A DNA stretch of 64,000 bases, from contig NRSV01000001.1 of the NCBI GenBank assembly GCA_002286855.1, positions 844,276-908,275 of the forward strand, read 5' to 3'. Below are positions 21,422 to 32,904 of this stretch, one piece after another. This DNA is from Bipolaris cookei. Taxonomy: Eukaryota > Ascomycota > Dothideomycetes > Pleosporales > Pleosporaceae. The notes under the pieces are model-generated. The model did no database searches, had not been told where the DNA came from, and saw only the letters and a program-made list of their open reading frames with translations. Numbering within the stretch: position 1 is the stretch's first letter; each line of letters begins with the position of its first letter. Both the position numbers and the translations under genes were made by a program.

Positions 21422-23209
21422 ATATGTTTCACCAGTGATTCGACCACCTCCCCGCGTCACCCTACCTTCACAACAATAACGCGTAATGTCTCAACCACGC
21501 AACGCGTTTAAAGGCCTATACTGAAGCAGATCTATTTCTTGATATTGCTAATTTTGATTCTAAGCAAATCTAGAGTGAATGACGGGCTGTAGTAGTCCAT
21601 AGTGTTCCACGAACAACAATCCAAAGCCGACGCGCTGGTCGACGCTCTCAACGCGATTACGAACCACCAACTAAACGCCTAACAAAACTAGAAGAGGAGG
21701 CGATTACCCAACGTGTAATAGTTGAGTCTGAGCGAGGACTACCCTGTAGGAGAGACGACGTGCGAGATATGGCCAACAGACTGCTCCGAGAGCGTGGCGG
21801 AGAGAAGGTTGGCAAGAACTGGGTTGACAGGTTTATCCAGCGCAATCCTGGGCTGCGTACGCCGCAGAGCCGTCCATATGATCGCCAACGAGCTCTCTGC
21901 GAGGATCCAGCGCTTATCAAGGGCTGGTTCGAGCTGGTTCAGAATACAAAGGCGAAGTATTGTATCGTGGACGAAGATATCTATAACTTTGATGCGACTA
22001 GCTTCATTACGCGCAAGATTTTATCACAGTCGGTTATCACAGGCTCAGGCAAACCAGAGAAATCAAAGAAGATCCAGCCAGGCAATTGGGAGCGGGTTAC
22101 GCTGATACAAGATGTTGGTGCAACAGGGAAGCGTATCCTAGCCTTTCTTGTCTTCGCAGGCAAGGTTCTAATCTCCACCTAGTTCACAGAGGATCTGCCA
22201 CGCGACTGGGTTATTCAAGTTAGTCCTAACGGCTGGACGAATAACAATTTAGCCCTTGACTGGCTCCATCACTTCGATTCTCATGCGCGCCCTGTGGTGA
22301 CGTATAGGCTGCTCATTATTGACGGCCACGAGAGCCACTGCTCAGTGGATTTCCGGGATCTCTGCGAAGAGAAGAAGACAATTCTCCTCCATATGCCTCC
22401 CAATTTGTCGCACCTCTTACAGCCTCTTGATGTGGACTGCTTCTCGCCGTTAAAGCACACGTACGGCGACGCTATCTCGGTCTTGGCACGTAATCGCATC
22501 CACCATATCAGCAAAGAAACCTTCCTACCAGCGTTTAAAAAGGCCTACTATAAGGCCATTAAACCAGAAAATATCTGCAGAGGATTTCGAAGTGCTGGGC
22601 TCACCCTACACGATTATCACCTTGTTTTATCACAGCTTGACGTCGTGCTGCGTACGCCGACTCCACCAACGCAAGAGAGTAGCAGCTGGGACCCGAAAAC
22701 GCCGCACAACGCGCACGAAATGGAGGCACAGGCTACGCTTGTTCGAAACCGCATGCAAATCCAGCAAGGGTCTCCTACAAGTTCTCTTAAAGAGTAGATA
22801 CAGCAGTTAAGTAAAGAAGCCCAGCACATAGCTAATAATTTGGTGTTGACACAGGAAATAGGCTGCCTACGAGACGCTGTTGAGGCATCAACAAAGAAAA
22901 AGACTCGCAAGCGGCGCTACGTACAGGCAGAGGGGTCCCAGACAGTTGGCCAGGTAGCTGATCAGATTGTTGAGGCAGAGGGTGGCAGCTGTAACGACGG
23001 TGCGCAGTAAACGGTGCTGCAGACGTTGTAGCCAAATTGGACACAACTCTTGCACCTGCCAAATAGAATCAGATGATACAGAAGATAGCGAAGAGTCTGG
23101 AGAATAATATTTTGTTCTAGTTATTAAGAAATATCGTGGTGGTGCTGCGTAATATTATTGCGAAGGTAGTATGACGTGGGGAAGTGACCAACTCACTGGT
23201 GAAACACCT
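21422..23209 (+). mobile_element. Tc1/mariner pogo/Fot1-type DNA transposon, RIP-damaged copy A
   Basis: 1788-base element bordered by TA on each side (21420-21421 and 23210-23211). Imperfect terminal inverted repeats of about 47 bases (21422-21468 and 23163-23209) share the core GTTTCACCAGTGA and end CTACCTT; about 36 of 47 positions match, with differences mostly C/T or G/A. Inside is a damaged DDE transposase on the plus strand. The TA duplication, element length and transposase type are those of fungal Tc1/mariner-superfamily elements of the Fot1/pogo branch. Confidence 0.85.
21487..23009 (+). pseudogene. Degraded pogo/Fot1-like DDE transposase (copy A)
   Basis: The reading begins ATGTCTCAA near 21487 and is broken by stops and frame changes in the helix-turn-helix part. 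Two long clean blocks remain: 21760-22182 (VGKNWVDRFIQRNPGLRT, then DIYNFDATSF) and 22294-22797 (LLIIDGHESHCSVDF, SHLLQPLDVDCFSPLK). A single TAG at 22180-22182 separates them, where the related copy has a Trp codon (TGG). The first catalytic motif, normally DETGF, reads DATSF, so one conserved acidic residue is lost. The C-terminal basic tail KKKTRKRRYVQAEG is kept. It cannot code an active enzyme. Confidence 0.85.
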
Positions 23210-23620
23210 TAGGTATAATCTGGAGAGACAAAGAAGACAGAATCCCCACCACATTACGAATTCCCATGTCAATAATTCAATTCGAGGCATTTATATCATT
23301 TCTTTCATTGTTCAAAAGGGTGCACAGCCATCCAAAAGATCAGGAAAAAGGTAGCATAATGAGCCCCTTTCCGCAATCCACTTGTGAAAAAAAGTTTTAT
23401 CCCAGCTCTTGGGATAGTGCAAAAATCAGAAAAGAGAAAAAAAAGACAAAAAGGCACATACATGTGCACTCGAAAACATATCTTTTTTGCTCCTTGTTAG
23501 CTTCCACGATTTGAACCTCCCACCCCAACCCGGATGTGAGAACGCCATCGCTGATGAATGCAAGTGAATAACGAAAAGATCCCGAACAAATCGGGAGAAA
23601 ATAATCTTTCTTGAATTTCT
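23210..23620. other. Spacer between transposon A and TAF4 3' end
   Basis: About 410 bases, A-rich in places, probably carrying the TAF4 3' untranslated region. Nothing else is recognised. Confidence 0.4.
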
Positions 23621-25535
23621 TCATACCCGCCCAGGTACAGTAGTGGAGATGGGGGGCAGATTCCTATTAACCTCCGTCCTCATATCCTTGTCCGTGTTCT
23701 TCATGCGCGCCAAGATAAGCGTAAGCGTCTTCTTTTCGCGACCGTCATTGTCGAGCACGTGAATGAGGTCGCGAAGTTGGATCCCAGCGCCCGTCTCCGT
23801 CTGCTCAATAGCTTCGCCGAACTTGCGTTTGCGGCCGATGAGGGCCTTCTCGGGCGCTTGGACAGCCGGTGTTGCCGTGCCGCTGCCGCCAGATGCTGCC
23901 ACGGGCCGTGGTGTTGAGGCGCCAGATGCGTTTCCACCACCGCCACCTCCGCCTCCGCCTCCGCCAGTCATCCACGAGTACTTCTTCTTTTTGCCGCCGA
24001 GGGCCATGCTGGCTGTTTCGTTGGCTTTACCGAATACAACAACGTCCGACTGGCTCTGCTTCTTCGCAGCTGCCAAGGCTTTCTTTGTGACTGGCTCCGG
24101 GAGCGGTATTGGTATCGCTGGCGCATCTGCTGATGTACTGGAAACACCTGCTTGTCGCTTTGCTCGCTTGCGAAGACGTTCTTGTTCCCATTTGTAGTCG
24201 TTTTGAACGCGCTTGGTGAGTGCATTGGCGACGCGGTTGATATTTTGAAATGTCCGCTGGGGGGTAGGTGGCGCTTCGCTTGGTGGTGTAGGTAGGCGTG
24301 CCGCATTGGGTAGGCCTATGTCTGTTAGCTGCTGTTTCAAACACTCAAAGAACGAACCAACCCTTGTTTGCTGTCGCTGTGGGGCTGACAGCGCTATCCG
24401 GTGCTTCCCATGGTGTCTTCAAGATATTAACAGGCCGAACCATCTTTTCTTGGGCATTCTCATCTATAGCAGCAATATCAACCATCTGAGGGGGAATGAT
24501 GCCATTCGAGGTATTCTGGCGACCTTGACATAGAGCAAAAGAATCTTCGACAAGAGTCCGTACACGCTCCTCAGCAGCAAGTGTTATTAATGTCAGAATC
24601 TCCACAAGCGGAGCGTTCTGGTTGAGTAGACTGGCAGCTTCCAGGCCGATGATTTGCTCGCCGTTTGCGCCGGTCTGCGTGCTGCGCGTAATCTCTTGCT
24701 GGCCTTTGTCAGGAATCTTGTCGAATAGACCATCCACATTGATCTGAATTCCATGCTCGTATCCGCGTTTTGCGATGCGGTGCCGAAGCACGCTCGCCGA
24801 CAAGAATGGGTCATTCAAAGGGTGTTGAGCCGACTCATTCAGGATGCGAGCAGCCTGTTCGTGCTTCCTGATAAATTCGGCTTGCTGCTGCTCCTTGGTC
24901 ATCTTCTGGCTGAGCGGACCGGTCCCTTGGTATGCGCCATGGCCTTGCTGGTTCCAGTTGTTAAAACTTCCGTGTGGCGATACTGTAGATGCAGAACCTT
25001 GTGAGGTGAAGCTCCGATAGTTCTGCAGCAGATTGTCCTCCTCGGCGCGCAAGTCGATACCCGATCCGGTGAGCACATCGCTAATGTTATTAACGTCCAA
25101 ATCGCGCGCATTCGCCTTTTCCAGCTCTGAGTTGTCGGTAGCCTTGCTGTACGGAACCTTTGGCGGTGGCATAGAACTCTGTGGCGCGGGCGAGTGCGCA
25201 TTTGGTTGCTGGTAGGGCTGTGGCTGGTGAAAGGGTGGGGGCTGCATTGCGGCGGGTGATGCTGGCAGCGATAGATAGCCGGGCGTCTGGGGGGAATTGG
25301 CGTAGGGCGACGAGGGATATGCCGGCGCGCCAGGCATGCCGAAGGGCGACTGGTAGGGTGCTGGCGATGGTGGGTTGGGCGACAGGCGCTGTCGCTTGTT
25401 CGGGGGAATGCCGCTGCCCATGGTCGGGGAAAGGGCTGTTGGTGAGTGCTGGTAATTTTGCGGAGAGAATGCGCGCGGCGGCTGCTGCTGCTGCTGTTGG
25501 CCCTGAGGCGGAGGATACTGCTGGTTGTAGGACAT
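23621..25535 (-). CDS. TAF4: TFIID subunit TAF4
   Basis: Two exons, 25535-24362 and 24321-23621; 624 residues. Residues 1-130 are Gln/Pro-rich, with CAG-type repeats near the start. The TAF4 C-terminal domain starts near residue 150 (NNISDVLTGSGIDLRAEEDNL) with the histone-fold and CCTD features SASVLRHRIAKRGYEHGIQI and LVEILTLITLAAEERVRTL, and later AALGG- and Lys-rich segments. An 11-glycine run lies in the linker (coded at 23934-23966) just before the final conserved block QLRDLIHVLDNDGREKKTL. TAF4 pairs with TAF12 and is central to TFIID, which recruits RNA polymerase II. The 40-base intron is very short, but its GT-AG borders restore the frame exactly. It shares a 521-base promoter with YSH1. 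Confidence 0.9.
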
Positions 25536-26056
25536 GGTGGGCAGCTCGTCCCCTGTGGGGAGTTGCGCAGGCGAGAGGCGTCTATCCGCGTGTCATACGG
25601 GAGTGGCAAATTGAGCTGGCGATGGAGCTGGCGATGAGCCGTGATTTCTGTAGACGGTCGCGGTGGGTGGTGTCGGTCGGCGCGTCGATACCTGTGGGAG
25701 TCTTGATGGAGCAATGTTACGAAGTTACGCCAGCGGTGGCAGGCGCACTAACTGGGCTTGGCAGACGCGCCCGACAAAGCGCAGCCGCAACGGAACATCG
25801 CCTCACTCTCACCCAACGCGCAACAACAGGCAGTAGCAGCAGCTTTACCTTCACCCTCGCCTGTCATTACCGGGGCGCATGATTGTTACGTCGACACTGA
25901 CCATCTGACTAATGAAGCTTAGCTAGAACGCTCTTTGTTGCACCTTCGACGCGTTCTCTGGCACTCACCTTCCCCCATCTTTTGTAGTACCCGCCTCTTG
26001 CTTCGCCCGTGTCCGTCAAGAAAAAGTGCGTTTGTTCGACTCCACCTGCCACAACC
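25536..26056. promoter_or_regulatory. Bidirectional promoter, TAF4 / YSH1
   Basis: 521 bases between the start codons of two divergent RNA polymerase II machinery genes. No other gene fits here, so both promoters and leaders must lie inside. I see no obvious TATA box, as is usual for fungal housekeeping genes. The coupling is inferred from position only. Confidence 0.7.
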
Positions 26057-29000
26057 ATGGTTGCAAAGAGAAAGGCGGCTGCAATGGCGCCCGAAGACGA
26101 TGACCCCATAGATCCCTCCGACGAGCTCATGTTTCTCTGTTTGGGAGGCGGTAACGAGGTCGGGCGGTCATGTCACATCATCCAGTACAAGGGCAAGACG
26201 GTCATGGTGCGCAAACAGACTCGCAGCCCAAGGTGACCCTGCTAACAAGGCGCAGCTCGATGCCGGCATGCATCCCGCCCACGAGGGCTTGTCCGCCATG
26301 CCCTTTTACGACGACTTTGATCTCAGCACTGTAGACGTGCTCTTGATATCACAGTATGTATACACACATCTTGCTTGCTATGGGACTTGGGGTTCGGCGC
26401 ATCACTGGAGTCGGACCATGAGCGCACATTGGACACTCGCAGTTCAGCGACTTGTATATCAGTATCAATGGAATATAATTTGCATCCTCCCCGTTCGACT
26501 TCAATGATGTACCAATCCCCGCTTTCCGCCCCTGTATCTAGCTACTCTACGTCTTCTCTCAGAGCTTGTCCTTGTCTTTGTTGGCCGTCGTTCAGTAGGC
26601 TGACATTAGGCTAGTTTTCACGTCGACCATGCAGCTTCTCTCCCATACGTCCTTGCCAAAACAAACTTCAAGGGCCGCGTCTTCATGACACATCCTACCA
26701 AAGCAATCTACAAGTGGCTCATCCAAGATTCTGTCCGTGTCGGCAACATGTCGAGCAATTCTGAGACCAAGATCCAAATGTACACTGAGGCTGATCATCT
26801 CAACACCTACCCTATGATCGAGTCCATTGATTTCTACACTACACACACAGTCTCTGGTGTACGGATAACACCGTATCCAGCGGGTCACGTGCTTGGGGCA
26901 GCCATGTTCCTCATGGAGATTGCTGGTTTGAAGATACTCTTCACTGGCGATTACTCGAGAGAAGATGACCGACATTTGGTGTCAGCTTCCGTACCGCCTG
27001 GCGTCAAGATTGACGTTCTCATTACTGAGTCAACATTTGGTATCTCGATGCACACTCCGCGTGTTGAGCGAGAAGCACAGCTCATGAAGGCCATTACTGA
27101 TGTGCTCAACCGCGGTGGCCGAGCCCTGCTCCCAGTTTTTGCCCTGGGACGAGCGCAAGAACTTTTGCTCATCTTGGATGAGTACTGGAGCAAACACCCA
27201 GAGGTCCAGAAGATACCCATCTATTACAACTCAAGTCTAGCGCGAAAGTGTATGCAGGTTTACCAAACATACGTTTCGGCCATGAATGACAACATTAAGC
27301 GTCTCTTCGCTGAGCGTATGGCAGAGGCCGAAGCAGCAGGTGACACGGGCCGTCGTGGAGCTTGGGACTTCAAATTTGTTCGATCACTCAAGAGTCTGGA
27401 ACGCTTTGATGATTTGGGAGGCTGTGTCATGCTGGCTTCACCTGGTATGATGCAGTCAGGCACATCACGTGAGCTGCTTGAGCGATGGGCGCCGGATCCA
27501 AGAAACGGTGTCATTATCACGGGTTACTCTGTCGAAGGCACAATGGCGAAGCAGATTGTACATGAGCCTGATCAAATCCCTGCTATAATGACACGAGCAA
27601 GCAATACAGCGCGTCGACCAGGTCAACGGGAGAATGAGCAGACCATGATACCCCGACGGTGTACAGTCCAGGAATACAGTTTTGCTGCTCACGTTGACGG
27701 AAAAGAGAACATGGAGTTTGTGCAGGAAGTCGGTGCGCCAGTTGTCGTAAGTTCCTAAAAGTCTTGCGCTTAGCATTCAGAGTTGATTGTGGATACTAAC
27801 ACGCATTTCAGATTCTTGTCCATGGCGAGAAAGGCAACATGACCCGCTTAAAATCCAAACTTCTCTCTTTCAACGCTCATAAAACCATTCCCACTAAAAT
27901 CTACTCCCCCGCCAATTGTGAGGAACTCCGCATCCCCTTCAAAACCGATAAGATCGCAAAAGTTGTGGGAAAGCTAGCTTCCATCACTCCGCCGATGCCT
28001 CGTTCTCTGACCCCTGGTGGCAGTGAAACTGATCAGGCTGGGGTCAAGCAGGAATCAGAGGGGGCAAATGTAGACATCATCAGTGGAGTGTTGATACAAA
28101 ACGATTTCAAAATTAGTCTCATGGTGCCAGAGGATTTGAAAGAGTATGCTGGATTGACAACTACGACTATTCTTTGCCGTCAACATATCACATTATCGGC
28201 AGCGGGCATTGATCTGATACGGTGGGCTCTTGAAGGCACTTTTGGTGCCATCAAAGAGACGCGACTCACTGATGCAGCTGTTGAAGGCAAGATGAACGGT
28301 ACTGAAAATGGGCACAAGGAAGAAGCAGATGAGGAGGTCAACCGGACAGAGATCAAATTTACCGTCATGGATTGCGTAGGGGTGCTCGTCAAGAACGGTG
28401 GGAGAGTGGAAGTCGAGTGGGAAGGCAATGTAATCAACGATGGAATTGCCGATGCCGTCCTTGCCGTCCTGTTCACAGTCGAGTCCTCACCAGCGGCTGT
28501 ACGGCGTAAGTTCTCACTCGTATCATGTTTGTCAGTTACGTTTACTAACATTTCCAACAAGAATCTTCAAAGCAACACTCGCATAACCATGCACCTCCAG
28601 CTTCAGACGACATTTCTGCCACGAAATTCACTCACCGCTTCAAGGATAAACCGCACCCTCACCGGACACCTGACCCTTCCACACGTCTCGCTCGCCTTTT
28701 CCTCTTCCTTGAGGCACAATTCGGCGAAGAAGCTGTCCGTCCCATTACTCTCCCTCGTAACAGTACCACAACAGCAACCACCAACGGAACACCTGCCGCT
28801 ACTACAGACGCCGATACACCTTCTCCAGACGCTCCAGCACCTGATGCTACATCTGCAACAGATCCTCATGGCGTCACCGAATCTTATTCAGCCGATGACC
28901 AATTGTCTACAGAGGACAAGCAAGAGTTGAAGCGTTTGCACAACCTAGGCATCCCTGTTCCAGGAGTCGAGATCAAGTTTGATCGCTTTGTCGCCAAGGT

Positions 29001-29106
29001 GTGGCTGGAGGATTTGGATGTAGAATGTTCGAATAATGCGCTAAAAGCACGTGTCAAGGCAGTAGTAGAAAGAGGAGTAGAGACGGTTAGTGGCTTGTGG
29101 TCGTAA
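26057..29106 (+). CDS. YSH1: mRNA 3'-end processing endoribonuclease YSH1 (CPSF73)
   Basis: Five exons: 26057-26206, 26256-26353, 26615-27746, 27812-28505 and 28562-29106; 872 residues. It is a metallo-beta-lactamase/beta-CASP nuclease. After LCLGGGNEVGRSCHIIQYKG and LDAGMHPAHEGLSAMPFYDDF comes the zinc motif HFHVDH (residues 83-88), whose first codon is split by intron 2. Then come GHVLGAAMF, ILFTGDYSREDDR (metal Asp), ALLPVFALGRAQELLLILDEYW, VIITGYSVEGTMAK and EYSFAAHVDGKENMEF (beta-CASP histidine). The C-terminal third (from ISGVLIQNDFKISLMVPEDL) is the CPSF73/100 C-terminal region, with an acidic, Thr/Pro-rich insert. The enzyme cleaves pre-mRNA before polyadenylation in the nucleus. Intron 2 is 261 bases, far longer than the others. 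Confidence 0.93.
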
Positions 29107-29875
29107 GAGCCAGTGACTTGATAATTTGAGGAATGAAAATATGGTCGGGAATTACTGGCTTCATGCTTCTTTTTTGCATGGTGGCGAAGGAGGGAAATCT
29201 GCTTGTACTTTTGTCTTTCGCATTTATCTCTATCCGTTCGAGAGATGGGGTAAATATTCTGGACGTTTCAGCCTTGGAGTGGGAGAAATACACCATATAC
29301 GTCGAATACACACGTGACGCAAGAACCGTACAATGTGGCTTATCAGAGCACAATTTGATGTCGCACAATCACAAGACTACAACTTTCTCATGACTTGCAC
29401 TAAAGTGACAAATGACCAAATCATTCTGAAATCTCCAGCCAAATACGGGTGCGAAAGTTTGAATATTGTCAAGCTAATTGCGGGGCGCGGAGTTGACATG
29501 TGATTCAGCATGGTGTTGGTGCGGTGCAATATGCTTCTAAGTAGCTAGATATTAAAATAAAGGTGGCTCCGCGTTGATAGAGCGGTGAGAATTGCAAGTA
29601 AATATATCAAAAGAAAGTGATGCCGCTGCGGGATTAACAGACCCAGGCTCCGGTTGCGCACGCACTAGAGTGCGGTGATGTGAATGGAGGAATGCCGACA
29701 AGGGCGGGTATCCGGATTGTGGTCGGAAAAGAACGGGTCCTGTGCCAAGCACAAAACTTCTCACCAACAACTACGGTTTCTTGATCTCCGTCTGTCCATT
29801 CTCAACATCACCGCACCGCTCTTCTCCACTCCACTCCACTCCACCCTCTTCGCGCCTACAGTTCATATCAGCGAA
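29107..29875. other. Spacer between YSH1 and the phosphate carrier
   Basis: 769 bases between two genes on the same strand. It holds the YSH1 3' end and the promoter of the carrier gene; the last 60 bases are C/T-rich (CCACTCCACTCCACTCC). A CACGTG lies at about 29312. I see no further gene. Confidence 0.45.
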
Positions 29876-31042
29876 ATGGCCACCTCTCCTCCACCCACCT
29901 CGACCGGCTCCTCCAAGCTCGACGCCGCAAAGGCCGCGATTGGAGCCAAAGTCGACCCGGCCACGCCCACCGGCGTTGGACTGTATGCGCGATTCGCTTT
30001 CGCCGGTGCCGTCTGCTGCTCCGTCACCCACGGTGCCCTCACACCCGTCGATGTGTATGTTTTCCCGTCTCTTCAATGACTCTGGGCGATGGCAATGGCT
30101 GTAGAAAGCATATTTTTGCAACTCCCGGCGGCACATTGAAAATGACGACAGAATGCCAAGCTAACAATCTTCACAGCGTCAAGACCAGGATACAGCTTGA
30201 CCCCGCTACCTACAACACTGGCCTGATCGGTGGATTCAGGAAGGTCATTGCCAACGAGGGTGCTGGCGCTGTCTGGACTGGTTTTGGTCCCACCGCTGCC
30301 GGTTACTTCCTCCAGGGTGCCTTCAAGTTTGGTGGTTATGAGTTCTTCAAGCAGCAGGCCATCAACATGGTCGGCTACGAGACCGCCTCCAACAACCGTA
30401 CCGCCGTCTACCTTGCCTCCGCCGCTGTTGCCGAGTTCTTCGCCGACGTCGCCCTCTGCCCTCTTGAGGCTACCCGTATCCGTCTCGTCGGTGACCCAAC
30501 CTTTGCCAACGGTCTTGTTGGTGGTTTCAGCAAGATCCTGAAGAACGAGGGTGTCGGTGCCTTTTACTCTGGTTTTGGACCCATCCTGTTCAAACAGTAT
30601 GTCACAGTCTTTTCGATGTCAGACTGATCCCCAACTAACCATTCCACCCAGGGTTCCTTACACCATGGCTAAGTTCGTTGTCTTCGAGAAGGTCAACGAG
30701 GCCATCTACACCGTCGTCGACAAGAGCAAGACCTCGTCTGGTATGCAGACCTTCTACAACCTGAGCTCCGGTCTGATGGCTGGTTTCGCCGCCGCCATCA
30801 TCTCCCAGCCTGCCGACACTATGCTCTCCAGGATCAACAAGACCAAGGGCCTGCCCGGAGAGGGAACCACCAGCCGTCTGATCAAGATTGCCAAGGAGCT
30901 TGGTCTCCGTGGTTCTTTCGGTGGTATCGGTGCTCGTCTCTTCATGGTCGGTACTTTGACTGCTGGACAGTTCGCGATATACGGCGATATCAAGAAATTT
31001 TTGAATGCAACAGGCGGTGTAGAAATTGCAAAGGCAACCTGA
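29876..31042 (+). CDS. MIR1: Mitochondrial phosphate carrier
   Basis: Three exons, 29876-30054, 30177-30596 and 30652-31042; 329 residues. The mitochondrial carrier fold is clear from its three repeats, each with a P-x-D/E-x-x-x-R/S signature: ALTPVDVVKTRIQL, ALCPLEATRIRLVG and ISQPADTMLSRINK. The third, PADTMLS, is characteristic of phosphate carriers. GFGPTAAGYFLQGAFKFGGYE and VPYTMAKFVVFEK also fit the phosphate subfamily. It imports inorganic phosphate (with a proton) into the matrix for ATP synthesis. The first intron splits a Val codon in VDVVKTR and the second splits Gln in FKQVPYT. Strong codon bias (GTC, ACC, AAG) suggests high expression. Distinction from the related Pic2 carrier is not certain. 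Confidence 0.93.
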
Positions 31043-31634
31043 GAAATTGGTGGTGAAACTGGAAAAGGGGGATTGGGGTTGGGGGTTGAGTTGTAATTGT
31101 TCAAATTACGCATTGCATGTAACAACTTTTCACGTTTTTCCGGCTATCGATGTACACTATCGTTTATTTTAGACACGTTACCCTTGAGTCTGCTTCATTG
31201 ATAGAGTATGCTCAATAGTCAGAAATGAATTTCTTTCCAGATCTATTTTCGACCTTTCAGATGCTCAGCAAACAACGCGGGCCAATGGTTCCATCCAATG
31301 GGGGATAGCGCCTTGGCGGTACACTATTCAATCTACTACACCTACATCACATGACACTGTCGACCATACCGTCTGAGTGGCTGTGATCCTGGAAGCCAGT
31401 TTACCCTGGAGTCCTGGAATTCCACTCATCCCAAACGAGAAGCGTTCAGTAGAACTAAACGTACGGTCGCCTACCGCTAATACATACCACTCCTAAAGAC
31501 GGGCACGGCAAAAAAGAACCAACGAGCCTGGGCATCTACCCCCAGAGAGCGCGAGATTCATCTCCTTGAGTGCTGCCCCCAAGAAAGGATTCGAATGACT
31601 TCGTTATGCAGAAAGGACTCAGACAGCTAAGTCC

Positions 31635-31733
31635 TTATTATTATTATTCCATTATAGTCTATGTAGCTCTTTGCCATGTAAGACTTTGGCCAGAGGCCGT
31701 TCTATGGGGTAATTATTTACAATTTGGGGGTTT
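31635..31733 (-). repeat. Short (TAA)n-tailed repeat, copy 1
   Basis: About 100 bases that align with 34652-34751: both begin (TTA)4-5 TTCCATTA on the plus strand, share ATGTAAGACTTTGGCCA and AGGCCGTTCTAT, then an ATTTACA segment and a G-run with TTT. Read on the minus strand the element ends in GGAATAATAATAATAA, a tail like those of LINE/SINE elements. The 5' limit is not clear in this copy; GCTAAGTCC (31626-31634) recurs as GCCAAGTCC near 31851, which would give an element of about 210 bases. Confidence 0.6.
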
Positions 31734-31865
31734 GTGGTGTATAGCGTAGCTGTGGTTCTTTGGCCTTTATCTAGTTAAGCTATTAATGGCTTTCTAGATG
31801 CCTGGTGCTGAGGAGCAGTTGGGTAACAGGGAGAGATGTAGAGTAGCTACGCCAAGTCCCTAAAC

Positions 31866-32250
31866 ATGGTGCAACGGCAGAAACATGGAGTGGTTTTCGA
31901 AGAACTCAAAGCCCAGCTCCACAACACACCCATCCTGGCATATCCATATTCTAGCCCCCGCTCATCTTCTACGCGGATGGCAGTTGAGAGCGATGTTTTG
32001 TGTATGTGGTGGTGCATCAAATGGACCTCACCAATCCCGACAAACCTGTCCAACGACCAGTCCTATATCTTTCCAAAGACACCGTCCCCCACCAAATCCC
32101 GATACTAGCTCCTCACCGCCCGCAGCTTTCCAACAGGAAAGACTCATTCAGACTCTACGGCATCCTCCATCGCGACAGGACTACAGCATGCCAGTCAGAC
32201 ACACCCAAGCATGAGTCATTCAAGTAGTTCCTGCATGACCGACCAGACAT
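31866..32250 (+). pseudogene. Retrotransposon RNase H region remnant (gypsy-like)
   Basis: Pieces in two reading frames resemble the region joining reverse transcriptase and RNase H in Ty3/gypsy polyproteins: VFEELKAQLHNTPILAYPY corresponds to the usual F-x-x-L-K-x-x-L-x-x-x-P-V-L-x-x-P-D segment, LIFYADGS to the L-Y-T-D-A-S catalytic strand, and RPVLYLSKDTVPHQI to the P-I-x-Y-x-S-x-x-L-x-x-x-E segment. Frame changes and stops break it. No LTRs are seen nearby. Confidence 0.5.
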
Positions 32251-32359
32251 TCATGCTGAAGGAAGACTGAGGCTCAACATAACAGGTTTTTCCGTGCAGG
32301 CCCTCGTGCATATCTCACGCTTTACTAGTCGAGCCCTCCTCAACAACGAGCCCAAGCTG

Positions 32360-32904
32360 TAAGAAGTTCCCAAGGCTTTCAACAAGGCTGCTAAGATTTA
32401 AGCCAAGACGATTAACCATCTCATCTCGGGAAAAAAGAGCGAGATTGTGGTCATCAAAACCAATACTGCAGTGGTCTCCCGTAATGCCAATGGATCATGG
32501 CACTGCAAGGAGACTGCGCTCGTAACCATCCACGACATGGTCAGTCATCTTCGACACATTTCCGGTGACGGCTTGATGCTCATTACACCCTACAATGCTC
32601 AGGTACAAGTTCTCAATGCCATGCGAGACAATGCTATGCGGAAGGCATATGCCGCAAACAAGCGCGGCCTGGCAGAGCGACTCTCTCAAGTCATGATCAT
32701 CACGGTGAACTCCTCCATGGGCAAGGACTGCCCTCATGTGGTCCTAGACACTTTCGGACGTGGTGAAGGTTTCTTCCAGCGATAACCCGCACTCTCGTGG
32801 CGGGCATCCGAGCACGCTCTAGCTTCGTATTCGTTGGTCCAACCTACGACTACACCACTACTCATGGCAACATCAAGAACCGACTCAAGGATTATGCTGT
32901 ATGA
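32360..32904 (+). pseudogene. Fragment of UPF1/DNA2-like superfamily 1 helicase C-terminal domain
   Basis: The open stretch at 32447-32785 contains LMLITPYNAQVQVL (motif like ITPYxxQ of motif IV), then VMIITVNSSMGKDCPHVVLD, which fits the V-x-T-V-D-x-x-Q-G-x-E-x-x-V-V-I motif V region. After a frame change at about 32779 it continues AITRTLVAGIRARSSFVFVG, fitting the motif VI N-V-A-L-T-R-A-R-x-x-L-x-V-V-G pattern. Upstream codons contain TAA/TAG where Gln is likely. The N-terminal ATPase half is missing. It is a pseudogene piece in a repeat island. Confidence 0.55.

Noticed and set aside
31570..31640. tRNA-like segment around GGATTCGAATG
   Set aside because: The T-loop-like string lacks matching stems and no anticodon arm could be drawn at the right distance.
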